Assembly (NCBI GenBank): GCA_025360685.1
Contig: JANYBR010000366.1
Location: forward strand, 1-5,975
DNA: 5,975 bases
DNA from: Pseudomonadota bacterium
Lineage (GTDB): Bacteria; Pseudomonadota; Alphaproteobacteria; Micropepsales; Micropepsaceae
Direction: 5' to 3'
A program made the position numbers and the translations under genes. The notes beneath the pieces were generated by a model. It worked only from the letters and a program-made list of their open reading frames with translations. It had not been told where the DNA came from and ran no database searches. Positions 1-5,063 of this stretch are shown piece by piece (the stretch's first letter is position 1; each line of letters starts with the position of its first letter).

Positions 1-38
1 TGGTTGGCGATCTCGACATTGAAGCAGCGATAGGTCAT
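1..38 (-). CDS. Probable enoyl-CoA hydratase/isomerase, first 12 codons only (runs off the left edge)
   Basis: Reading the minus strand from base 38 gives an ATG and the peptide MTYRCFNVEIAN, open to the window edge. The ATG has a good Shine-Dalgarno, AGAGGAA (minus strand, bases 52-46), 7 bases upstream. Short N-termini of this form, ending in a beta strand of the type 'xxVEIANxVAxIxLNRP', are typical of crotonase-fold enoyl-CoA hydratases. The divergent neighbour is a MaoC-type hydratase, which fits a fatty acid or CoA-ester degradation locus. Only 12 residues are visible, so a start of some gene here is well supported but the family call is an inference from a weak N-terminal resemblance and the neighbour. 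Confidence 0.5.
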   Translation of the reverse strand, partial: MTYRCFNVEIAN

Positions 39-122
39 GGGAAGTTTCCTCTGGGGAATACGCATTACTGTCGGCAAGCTAGCACCGCCATGGCCGGGCT
101 CACCAGACTGCATCGGCCGCTA

Positions 123-150
123 TTGGCGCAAAGCCCGCGGCTAACATAAT
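123..150 (+). promoter_or_regulatory. Candidate sigma-70 promoter for the MaoC gene
   Basis: TTGGCG (123-128) and CATAAT (145-150) are separated by 16 bases. They match the consensus -35 and -10 at 4 and 5 of 6 positions. Transcription would start near base 157, giving a leader of about 27 bases that contains the GGAGG ribosome binding site. The call is by eye against the E. coli-type consensus; no start-site data are available. Confidence 0.4.
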
Positions 151-173
151 CTTCACTCAGACAACGGAACAAC

Positions 174-178
174 GGAGG
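174..178 (+). promoter_or_regulatory. Ribosome binding site of the MaoC gene
   Basis: GGAGG lies 5 bases before the ATG at 184, an ideal match and spacing. It fixes the start of the MaoC gene. Confidence 0.8.
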
Positions 179-183
179 ACATC

Positions 184-1056
184 ATGCCCATCAACTACGA
201 ACAGATGATGCAGTCCAAATCGACCGGGCTCGAAGCCAGCTACGGCGACCGCGAAGTGATGCTTTATGCGCTCGGCATCGGCTTTCAGCGCGATCCCATG
301 AACGAGCAGGAGCTGCCATTCACCTATGAAAACGACCTTCAGGTCGTGCCGACCTTTGCGACAGTCATCCCGACGGGCCGCTCGCGCAGCGGCGATAGCG
401 GCGGGCGCGCCATGTCGGGCATCAACTATCTGATGGTCGTGCATGGCGAGCAGCGCGTGCAGATTCACAAGCCGCTGCCGCCGGCCTGCGATGTCATCTC
501 GGACACGCGCGTGATCGGCGTGTGGGACAAGGGCAAGGACAAGGGCGCGATCATCGTCAATGAGCGTGTCATCAAGGAGAAAGCCACCGGCGACAAGCTC
601 GCCACGCTGGTCGGCACGACGTTCGCGCGCGGCGACGGCGGGTTCGGCGGTCCGAAGGACGGCGCGCCGGAGCCGCATCAACTGCCGACCCGCGCGCCCG
701 ATCTTGTTCAGGCCTGCGACACGCGCGCCGACCAAGCGTTCATCTACGCGCTATCGGGTGACCGCAATCCGCTGCATCGCGATCCCAAAGTCGCCAAGAT
801 GGCGGGCTTCCCGCGGCCGATCCTGCACGGCCTGTGCTCATATGGAACGGCCTGCCGCGCGGTGATCTCGACTCTCGCAAAATACGATCCCAAGAAGATC
901 ACCAGCTTCGATGTGCGCTTTTCCTCTCCCGTGTTCCCGGGCGAGACCATCGTCACCGAAATGTGGGTCGATGGCAGCGTGGTTTCATTCCGCTCGAAGC
1001 TGAAGGAGCGCGATGTCGTCGTGCTGAACAACGGCAAGTGCACGCTTGCCAGTTGA
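184..1056 (+). CDS. MaoC-family (R)-specific 2-enoyl-CoA hydratase (hydratase-2 type)
   Basis: The 290-residue protein has the two-hot-dog layout of hydratase 2, as in the hydratase part of peroxisomal MFE-2. The N-terminal hot-dog half (about 1-150) carries family-like stretches such as MLYALGIG (26-33), VVPTF (54-58) and VHGEQRV (86-92). The C-terminal half carries the hydratase-2 motif YALSGDRNPLHRDP (188-201), followed by GFPRPILHGLC (208-218). By analogy with the family, Asp193 and His198 are the catalytic pair that adds water to trans-2-enoyl-CoA to give (R)-3-hydroxyacyl-CoA. The length is normal and the catalytic residues are intact. It is probably cytoplasmic, with no signal peptide or membrane segment. 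A divergent probable enoyl-CoA hydratase suggests beta-oxidation of fatty or branched acyl-CoAs; the true substrate cannot be read from the sequence. The start is well fixed by GGAGG, and the 3' end overlaps the next gene if that gene uses its TTG start. Confidence 0.92.
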   Translation: MPINYEQMMQSKSTGLEASYGDREVMLYALGIGFQRDPMNEQELPFTYENDLQVVPTFATVIPTGRSRSGDSGGRAMSGINYLMVVHGEQRVQIHKPLPPACDVISDTRVIGVWDKGKDKGAIIVNERVIKEKATGDKLATLVGTTFARGDGGFGGPKDGAPEPHQLPTRAPDLVQACDTRADQAFIYALSGDRNPLHRDPKVAKMAGFPRPILHGLCSYGTACRAVISTLAKYDPKKITSFDVRFSSPVFPGETIVTEMWVDGSVVSFRSKLKERDVVVLNNGKCTLAS

Positions 1057-2122
1057 CGGCGACCCGCTCGAATACGCGAGCGAGCTGATGTCGAACGGGC
1101 GGCCTTCGGAGGCCGCCCGGTTTCTTCAAGCAAGGATTGAATCGGGACGCGGCGGCCTGCTCGCACGCTTGGCACTGGTGCGCGCGCTGCTGGGCGCAGG
1201 CGATGTGCCGGCCGCGTTGCAAGCCGCGCGCGAAGCAAATTCCCTCAACCCGAACATTGCCCAGGCTACGATTGCGCTCGGCGAGGTATTGATAGCGGCG
1301 GGCCACCTGCCGACGGCAATCGCAGAATTCCAGCGGGCGCTGCGGCTCGAGCCGCAAAGGCCGGAAGCACGATTTCAGCTTGGGCGTGCCTGGGCCGAGG
1401 CCGGCGAAGCGGAGAAGGCGCTCGAGCAGTACGCGCTTGTCCCAGCCGATGGCGTTCCGGATCTTGCGCGCCGCATCGCAGAGGCTGAAGCCATGCGCCA
1501 TCGGCCGCGTTCCGATGCTGGCTATATTCGTCATCTCTTTGATCAGTTTTCCACAGACTATGATGCCCGCATGCGCGATCAGCTTGGCTATCGCGCGCCC
1601 GAAATTCTTCGCGAACTGGCTAGGCTCGTCATACCGGGCGCGCGCAATCTGGTCGCACTCGATCTGGGATGCGGTACGGGGCTGACCGCTGAAGCCTTCG
1701 CGGATATCGCGCCAACCATCGACGGCATCGATCTCAGCCCGGCGATGATCGCGAAGGCACGCGCACGCGGGCTGTATCGAAATCTGGCGGTGGCCGATAT
1801 CGAAGGGGCTCTCAGTGGCGGAGAGTACGATCTGATCCTCGCCGCCGACACGTTGGTCTATCTCGGCGATTTGTCCGTGACATTCGCAGGCGTTGCCCAT
1901 TGCCTGAAACCGGGCGGCTTTTTCCTTTTCACGGTCGAGACCAGTTCGGGCCCCGACTTCGAACTCGGCCCCAAGCGACGTTGGCGGCATTCGGAGGATT
2001 ATCTGCGTCGCACTGCCGCTCGCGCGGTCCTGGACGTAGCGGGAATGCTCGCCTGTTCGCCCCGAACCGAGGCCACTGTGCCGGTCCAAGGCCTTGCGGT
2101 GGCGCTGAATCGGCCGCACTAG
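1046..2122 (+). CDS. TPR-repeat SAM-dependent methyltransferase (COG4976-like)
   Basis: The 358-residue protein joins an N-terminal TPR-type helical region (about 6-150, with the clear repeat AIAEFQRALRLEPQRPEA at 91-108) to a class I methyltransferase domain (about 160-350). Motif I, VALDLGCGTGL (203-213), binds S-adenosylmethionine; GIDLSPAMI (227-235) holds the acidic ribose-binding residue; Asp251 fits motif III; YDLILAADTLVYLGDL (261-276) is motif IV with the following helix. The signature FDQFSTDYDARM (165-176) before the fold and the ELGPKRRWRHSEDYL run (307-320) are typical of predicted TPR methyltransferases. The substrate is unknown; the TPR part suggests a protein partner. Start choice: the TTG at 1046 overlaps the MaoC gene by 11 bases and keeps the first helix of TPR 1 (PLEYASELMSNG). 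The alternative ATG at 1088 would delete that helix and has only a weak Shine-Dalgarno. An in-frame TGA at 1025 rules out anything earlier. No signal peptide is seen, so it is cytoplasmic. Confidence 0.88.
   Translation: MPVDGDPLEYASELMSNGRPSEAARFLQARIESGRGGLLARLALVRALLGAGDVPAALQAAREANSLNPNIAQATIALGEVLIAAGHLPTAIAEFQRALRLEPQRPEARFQLGRAWAEAGEAEKALEQYALVPADGVPDLARRIAEAEAMRHRPRSDAGYIRHLFDQFSTDYDARMRDQLGYRAPEILRELARLVIPGARNLVALDLGCGTGLTAEAFADIAPTIDGIDLSPAMIAKARARGLYRNLAVADIEGALSGGEYDLILAADTLVYLGDLSVTFAGVAHCLKPGGFFLFTVETSSGPDFELGPKRRWRHSEDYLRRTAARAVLDVAGMLACSPRTEATVPVQGLAVALNRPH
1096..1127 (+). terminator. Terminator-like hairpin inside the 5' end of the methyltransferase gene
   Basis: CGGGCGGCCT (1096-1105), loop TCGG (1106-1109) and AGGCCGCCCG (1110-1119) form a perfect 10-bp GC-rich stem, followed by G and TTTCTTC (1121-1127). 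It lies 40 bases after the MaoC stop, where a terminator for that gene would be expected, but codes for part of TPR 1 of the next gene. It could end most MaoC transcripts or act as an attenuator for the methyltransferase. The T run is interrupted, so termination strength is uncertain. Confidence 0.5.
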
Positions 2123-2176
2123 GGACAAACCGGCGAGTTGCGCGTTGTGTTTGAGGAACCACGCGGAATCGGCCTG

Positions 2177-2836
2177 ATGACCAGTACCGACGGAGCGGAC
2201 GATCTGCCGGCCGCCTCGCAGGCTGAAGCCGCCCATGTTCGGCCGCTCGTCCTGTTTGCGTTCGTCTTCTGCGCGATGCTGGCGGTGGGAGCGCTTATTG
2301 TCACAGGCGCTGCCGACGGCTGGAGGGTTGCGGCCGAGCTAATTTCGCGATTTTCGGTCGTGATTTTCGCGGCCTGGCTCGGCGTCGAACCTCTGGCCGG
2401 AATTTTCCCTGGCAAGTTCATGCGCGCCGCTGCGAGAGAACATGACGGCCTGCTGTTCGCGTTTGTTTCCGCCTTCGCCATGTCGCTGGTGTGCGTGCTG
2501 GTACCGGTCGCTCTGGGCACCACGCAATTCGCGATCTCCGCGATATTCTACTGCGGACTGAACGGCGCAGTGCTCGCCGTGTTGCTGTTGAGTTTTCGTC
2601 CGGCGGCAGTGGGCCGGATGAGCGCCCGGACATGGCGCGCGCTGCAGCGCGTAGCCACGGCGTACTACTGGCTGGCGTTCACAATGTGGGATCTGGGACG
2701 GCTCGGCACATCCGGCCGCCTGGACGGCTGGTACGAATTTTCCCTGTTCCTGCTGACCGGCGTGGTTCTTGTCCGGCTGGCCGGCTGGTTCGTGGCGCGC
2801 CAGCGTGGCCGGCAATTGGCGGTAAAAGTGGCCTGA
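2177..2836 (+). CDS. Six-helix integral membrane protein, ferric-reductase/MsrQ-like in outline, function unknown
   Basis: The 219-residue protein (ATG at 2177) has about six hydrophobic segments at roughly 24-42, 60-77, 91-113, 118-138, 160-176 and 185-206, after a short acidic N-terminus, so it belongs in the inner membrane. The pattern of a Ser-Arg-Phe helix ending in EPL, a basic loop, a following helix, and a late W-x-x-LQR segment before the last two helices resembles ferric-reductase-like/MsrQ proteins (whose equivalents read TPL...RR...LGL and W-x-x-LHR). However, the only histidines are His20 and His89, both predicted outside the membrane, so b-type heme binding in the usual way looks impossible. 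The resemblance is my judgement by eye and may be coincidental. Start: in-frame TTG 2138 and GTG 2147 lie upstream; GAGGAA at 2153-2158 is 18 bases from the ATG, too far to be decisive. It lies 54 bases after the methyltransferase and could be cotranscribed with it. Confidence 0.75.
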   Translation: MTSTDGADDLPAASQAEAAHVRPLVLFAFVFCAMLAVGALIVTGAADGWRVAAELISRFSVVIFAAWLGVEPLAGIFPGKFMRAAAREHDGLLFAFVSAFAMSLVCVLVPVALGTTQFAISAIFYCGLNGAVLAVLLLSFRPAAVGRMSARTWRALQRVATAYYWLAFTMWDLGRLGTSGRLDGWYEFSLFLLTGVVLVRLAGWFVARQRGRQLAVKVA

Positions 2837-2865
2837 TTGTCATTTCTGCCACGACGACGCGAGGC

Positions 2866-2871
2866 TAGAAT
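2866..2871 (+). promoter_or_regulatory. Candidate -10 element of the GlxA-type regulator, possibly leaderless
   Basis: TAGAAT matches the -10 consensus TATAAT at 5 of 6 positions and ends 7 bases before the ATG at 2878, which would put the transcription start on or next to the A of the start codon. TTGTCA (2837-2842) is a good -35 sequence but lies 23 bases away, too far for a standard spacer. The nearest Shine-Dalgarno-like bases (GAGG, 2861-2864) are 13 bases from the ATG, which is long. Confidence 0.3.
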
Positions 2872-2877
2872 GCCTGC

Positions 2878-3876
2878 ATGTCGAGGCTCGCAAAACCCAA
2901 ACGTATCGTGATGCTGGCGTTCGAGGACGCCCAGATCCTCGATATCGCCGGACCGCTGCAAGTTCTCGGCTCGGCCAATCGCGGGCGTCAGACACCTTTC
3001 TACGAAGTCGTACTCGCCGCCCGAAGACCCGGGCCGCTTCGAACCTCGGAGGGACTAAGTCTGGTTGCCGGCAAAGGTTACGCGCGAAATGGCGGCGCCT
3101 TGCTGCGCAACGTCGACACCTTGATGGTTTGCGGCGGCCTTGGCGTCGATCGCGCCATTCAAGACCCGGCGCTGATAGCGGTTCTACGCTCAGGCGCGCG
3201 CAAGGCCAGGCGCGTCGTCTCGGTCTGCTCCGGCGCTCTTGCTCTGGCCGAGGCCGGATTGCTTGCCGGTAAACGTGCGACGACTCACTGGTCGCGGGTG
3301 GAAGACTTTGCCGCCGCTTATCCCGGCACAACTCTGGAACCAGATGCAATCTTCGTTCGCGACGGAAAGATGTGGACATCCGCCGGCGTGACCGCGGGCA
3401 TGGATCTGGCACTCGCACTGGTACGCGAGGATCTCGGCGAAGAAACAGCGCTGGCGATCGCGCGTCAGCTTGTGATGTTCGTGGTGCGGCCAGGCGGCCA
3501 GTCGCAATTCAGTGCGCATCTGGCGCCGGAAGCCTATCCGAAGGGCAAACTTGCCGGACTGCTGCGCTGGATACCGGAGCACGCAGATGAGGATCTTGAC
3601 GTCAGCGCACTGGCGGCGAGGGCGAAAATGTCCGAACGCAGTTTCGCGCGCACATTCGTGCGTGAAATCGGCGAGACGCCGGCACGCTACCTGGAGCGGA
3701 CAAGAGTCGATGCCGCGCGACGATTGCTGACGGGCTCCACTCTTCCGGTCGGCGCCGTCGCCGGGCGCGCCGGCTTCGGTTCGGAAGAACGCATGCGTCG
3801 CGCCTTTCACCGCCTGCTCAAGACCAGTCCCGGAGCCTTTCGCGCCCGCTTTCAGATCAATGGAGGAGCCACATGA
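2878..3876 (+). CDS. GlxA-family transcriptional regulator: DJ-1/PfpI sensor domain plus AraC-type DNA-binding domain
   Basis: The 332-residue protein has the usual GlxA layout and length. The N-terminal DJ-1/PfpI (class I glutamine amidotransferase-like) domain spans about 8-195, with LDIAGPLQVL (21-30), the nucleophile-elbow motif VSVCSGA (114-120, Cys117) and TTHW (135-138, His137). A short linker leads to the AraC/XylS domain (about 225-325) with two helix-turn-helix units: 241-265 (DVSALAARAKMSERSF) and 291-318 (VGAVAGRAGFGSEERMRRAF). Relatives sense small molecules and activate or repress nearby genes. The retained Cys and His suggest a functional ligand or redox site, but regulators of this family often keep the cysteine without known catalysis. 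The gene overlaps the DJ-1-like enzyme gene by 4 bases (ATGA), so that gene is its likely cotranscribed partner and possibly its target. No good Shine-Dalgarno precedes the ATG; the next in-frame starts (GTG 2908, ATG 2911) would cut into the domain. Confidence 0.93.
   Translation: MSRLAKPKRIVMLAFEDAQILDIAGPLQVLGSANRGRQTPFYEVVLAARRPGPLRTSEGLSLVAGKGYARNGGALLRNVDTLMVCGGLGVDRAIQDPALIAVLRSGARKARRVVSVCSGALALAEAGLLAGKRATTHWSRVEDFAAAYPGTTLEPDAIFVRDGKMWTSAGVTAGMDLALALVREDLGEETALAIARQLVMFVVRPGGQSQFSAHLAPEAYPKGKLAGLLRWIPEHADEDLDVSALAARAKMSERSFARTFVREIGETPARYLERTRVDAARRLLTGSTLPVGAVAGRAGFGSEERMRRAFHRLLKTSPGAFRARFQINGGAT
3862..3868 (+). promoter_or_regulatory. Ribosome binding site of the DJ-1/PfpI gene, inside the regulator's last codons
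   Basis: GGAGGAG lies within the final codons of the regulator and 6 bases (counting from GGAGG) before the ATG at 3873. With the ATGA overlap it supports direct translational coupling of the two genes. Confidence 0.75.
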
Positions 3877-4475
3877 CGCTCAGGATCGGAATATTGATAT
3901 TCGATGGCGCCGAGGAACTCGACTTCGTTGGGCCATGGGAAGTGTTTACAATGGCAAAGGCGCTCAAGCCCGAAGCGTGCGACGTCATCCTGGTGGCCGA
4001 GCGCGATGCACCGGTGCGTTGCGCCAAGGGGATGCGCGTTTTGCCCGACGTAACGACCGCCAATTGTGGTCCGCTGGACGTGCTACTCGTTCCCGGCGGC
4101 CAGGGAACGCGCCGCGAAGTGGAGAACAAAGCGCTGCTTTCCTGGATAGCGGCAGCGGCAAAATCCGCCAGATGGGTCACCAGCGTCTGCACGGGCGCGA
4201 TGCTGCTGACCGCCGCGGGTCCGGCACGGGGAAAGCGCGTGACGACGCATTGGGGCTATGTCGGGGCCCTGCGCGAACGCAAGGAAGCCGGCGAAGTCCT
4301 GGACGATTTTCGTTACGTACAGGACGGAAATATCGTTACCGCGGCGGGAGTCTCGGCGGGTATAGACATGGCGCTTTGGCTCACCGGCCAACTTTTCGAC
4401 GTCCCTTTTGCGCGGCACGTGCAGCGTCAGATGGAATATGACCCGTTACCCCCCTATGGCGGACTAACGCAGTAG
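3873..4475 (+). CDS. DJ-1/PfpI family protein, isonitrile hydratase-like
   Basis: The 200-residue single-domain protein covers a full DJ-1/PfpI fold. Visible motifs are ELDFVGPWEVF (15-25), LLVPGGQGTR (71-80), TSVCTGAM (103-110) and TTHWGY (124-129). Asp17, Cys106 and Thr107 align by eye with the Asp/Cys/Thr set of Pseudomonas isonitrile hydratase (InhA), which hydrates isonitriles to N-substituted formamides through a thioimidate on the cysteine; this is established for that family, and its application here is inference. Other DJ-1/PfpI roles (amidase, glyoxalase or deglycase-like, or non-enzymatic sensor) remain possible. It is closely similar in motif layout to the sensor domain of the upstream regulator, with which it overlaps by 4 bases, so the two form an operon. 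It is cytoplasmic, with no signal peptide. About 95 bases without a clear terminator follow it. Confidence 0.9.
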   Translation: MTLRIGILIFDGAEELDFVGPWEVFTMAKALKPEACDVILVAERDAPVRCAKGMRVLPDVTTANCGPLDVLLVPGGQGTRREVENKALLSWIAAAAKSARWVTSVCTGAMLLTAAGPARGKRVTTHWGYVGALRERKEAGEVLDDFRYVQDGNIVTAAGVSAGIDMALWLTGQLFDVPFARHVQRQMEYDPLPPYGGLTQ

Positions 4476-4570
4476 CCATTTCGCAGCTTTGTCTTTCTTC
4501 TGCCCTATTGGGTGTGCTTGTATCGCCCCGATTTGCGAGGGGTCGCAAAATCCAAGGGAGTTTTAAGTCT
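4476..4570 (+). other. Intergenic gap before the secreted-protein gene
   Basis: The 95 bases hold the upstream region of the small secreted protein. A good Shine-Dalgarno, AAGGGAG (4554-4560), sits 10 bases before the ATG at 4571. I could not place a convincing -35/-10 pair, and there is no clear terminator after the DJ-1-like gene, so readthrough from upstream is possible. A weak CCCC...GGGG inverted pair (4526-4544) is too poor to call. Confidence 0.4.
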
Positions 4571-4945
4571 ATGATGTTGAAGACATTGGGATTGGTCGTG
4601 GCTTTGCTCGGCGCGTCCGCCGTTCCGGCGCTGGCGCAGAGCGCTTGTCAGGAGCCGATCGCGCCGGCTGCAATCGACGGCGCCGTGGCGACGACGGCGC
4701 AGATGGGGAACGCGCATGACGACGTGATGACGTTTATCAAGCAATCGGACGATTATCAGTCCTGCCTGCTCAAGGAATTCAATGACCTCCAGACGGACGC
4801 GGTAAAGAACAAGAAGCCGCTCGATCCTGCGATCCAGACCGCAGTCTCTGCCAAGGTCGATGCCAATCAGCACCTGAAGGAAAAGGTCGGTGGCGAGTAC
4901 AATGCCTCCGTCATTGCCTACAAGGCCAAGCATCCCAACGGCTAG
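4571..4945 (+). CDS. Small secreted (periplasmic) two-cysteine protein of unknown function
   Basis: The 124-residue protein starts at ATG 4571 with a textbook Sec signal peptide: a positive Lys4, a hydrophobic core (about 6-18) and ALA-QS as the cleavage site after residue 22. The mature part, about 102 residues, is predicted mostly helical and polar, with only two cysteines, Cys26 and Cys65 (SDDYQSCLLKEF, 59-70), which could form one disulfide in the periplasm. I know similar small, signal-bearing proteins from Bradyrhizobium-like genomes without an assigned function, but cannot name the family. An upstream in-frame TTG at 4508 would bury the signal peptide and is rejected; the Shine-Dalgarno AAGGGAG fits ATG 4571 (an adjacent ATG at 4574 is a possible alternative). 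The gene is followed by a strong intrinsic terminator, so it ends its transcription unit. Confidence 0.85.
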   Translation: MMLKTLGLVVALLGASAVPALAQSACQEPIAPAAIDGAVATTAQMGNAHDDVMTFIKQSDDYQSCLLKEFNDLQTDAVKNKKPLDPAIQTAVSAKVDANQHLKEKVGGEYNASVIAYKAKHPNG

Positions 4946-4972
4946 CCGGCCGCACTCCGAGCGAAATCGTTG

Positions 4973-4998
4973 AAGGCCGCGACTCAGTCGCGGCCTTT
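4973..4998 (+). terminator. Intrinsic terminator after the secreted-protein gene
   Basis: AAGGCCGCGAC (4973-4983), loop TCA, and GTCGCGGCCTT (4987-4997) form a perfect 11-bp stem ending in a short T run (4996-4998). It lies 27 bases after the stop codon at 4945. The 3-base loop is tight and would open to 5 bases by loss of one pair. The A run on the left side makes it partly effective in the reverse direction too. Confidence 0.7.
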
Positions 4999-5016
4999 GC
5001 CGTTCGAGTGGCTGGC

Positions 5017-5026
5017 CGGAGCTCCG
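5017..5026. other. Short perfect palindrome upstream of the TetR gene (possible operator)
   Basis: CGGAGCTCCG is a 10-base perfect palindrome 37 bases before the TetR ATG, in the stretch where an autoregulatory operator would be expected. Such a short palindrome is common by chance in GC-rich DNA, so this is only a candidate. Confidence 0.15.
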
Positions 5027-5051
5027 TCTAAGGCTTTGAACTCGAATCGCC

Positions 5052-5057
5052 TATCAT
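5052..5057 (+). promoter_or_regulatory. Candidate -10 element of the TetR gene, possibly leaderless
   Basis: TATCAT matches the -10 consensus at 5 of 6 positions and ends 7 bases before the ATG at 5064, the same distance seen for the GlxA-type regulator. No Shine-Dalgarno is visible before this ATG. No good -35 is found at 16-18 bases, so an activator or a different sigma factor would be needed, or the match is chance. Confidence 0.3.
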
Positions 5058-5063
5058 CGGCTT

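Larger units (their letters stand above)
39..183. promoter_or_regulatory. Divergent intergenic promoter region
   Basis: This 145-base gap separates the start of the minus-strand hydratase-like gene from the start of the MaoC gene, so it should hold promoters for both directions. On the plus strand a sigma-70-like promoter is visible (listed separately). On the minus strand only the Shine-Dalgarno is clear, and I could not place a convincing -35/-10 pair. I saw no strong inverted repeat that would mark an operator. Confidence 0.5.

Noticed and set aside
157..735. A 192-codon open frame on the minus strand opposite the MaoC gene
   Set aside because: The plus-strand frame has the complete hydratase-2 motif and a perfect ribosome binding site. 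The antisense frame has no recognisable motif and overlaps the promoter region.
953..2236. A 427-codon open frame on the minus strand, opposite the methyltransferase
   Set aside because: Its translation is rich in Arg, Ala and Cys with no domain, it has no Shine-Dalgarno, and it mirrors the strong TPR and SAM motifs on the other strand. It is a GC-bias shadow.
2837..2877. TTGTCA (2837-2842) with TAGAAT (2866-2871) as a classical sigma-70 promoter
   Set aside because: The 23-base spacer is outside the usual 16-18 bases, so only the -10 is reported as a candidate.
2870..2911. ATG at 2870 as the start of the GlxA-type regulator
   Set aside because: It is out of frame with the regulator and reaches a stop after 13 codons. 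ATG 2878 is in frame and leaves the full domain.
4508..4570. Extension of the secreted protein to a TTG at 4508
   Set aside because: The extra 21 residues would put a polar tail before a textbook signal peptide, and the Shine-Dalgarno AAGGGAG lies between the TTG and ATG 4571, at the proper distance for the latter.
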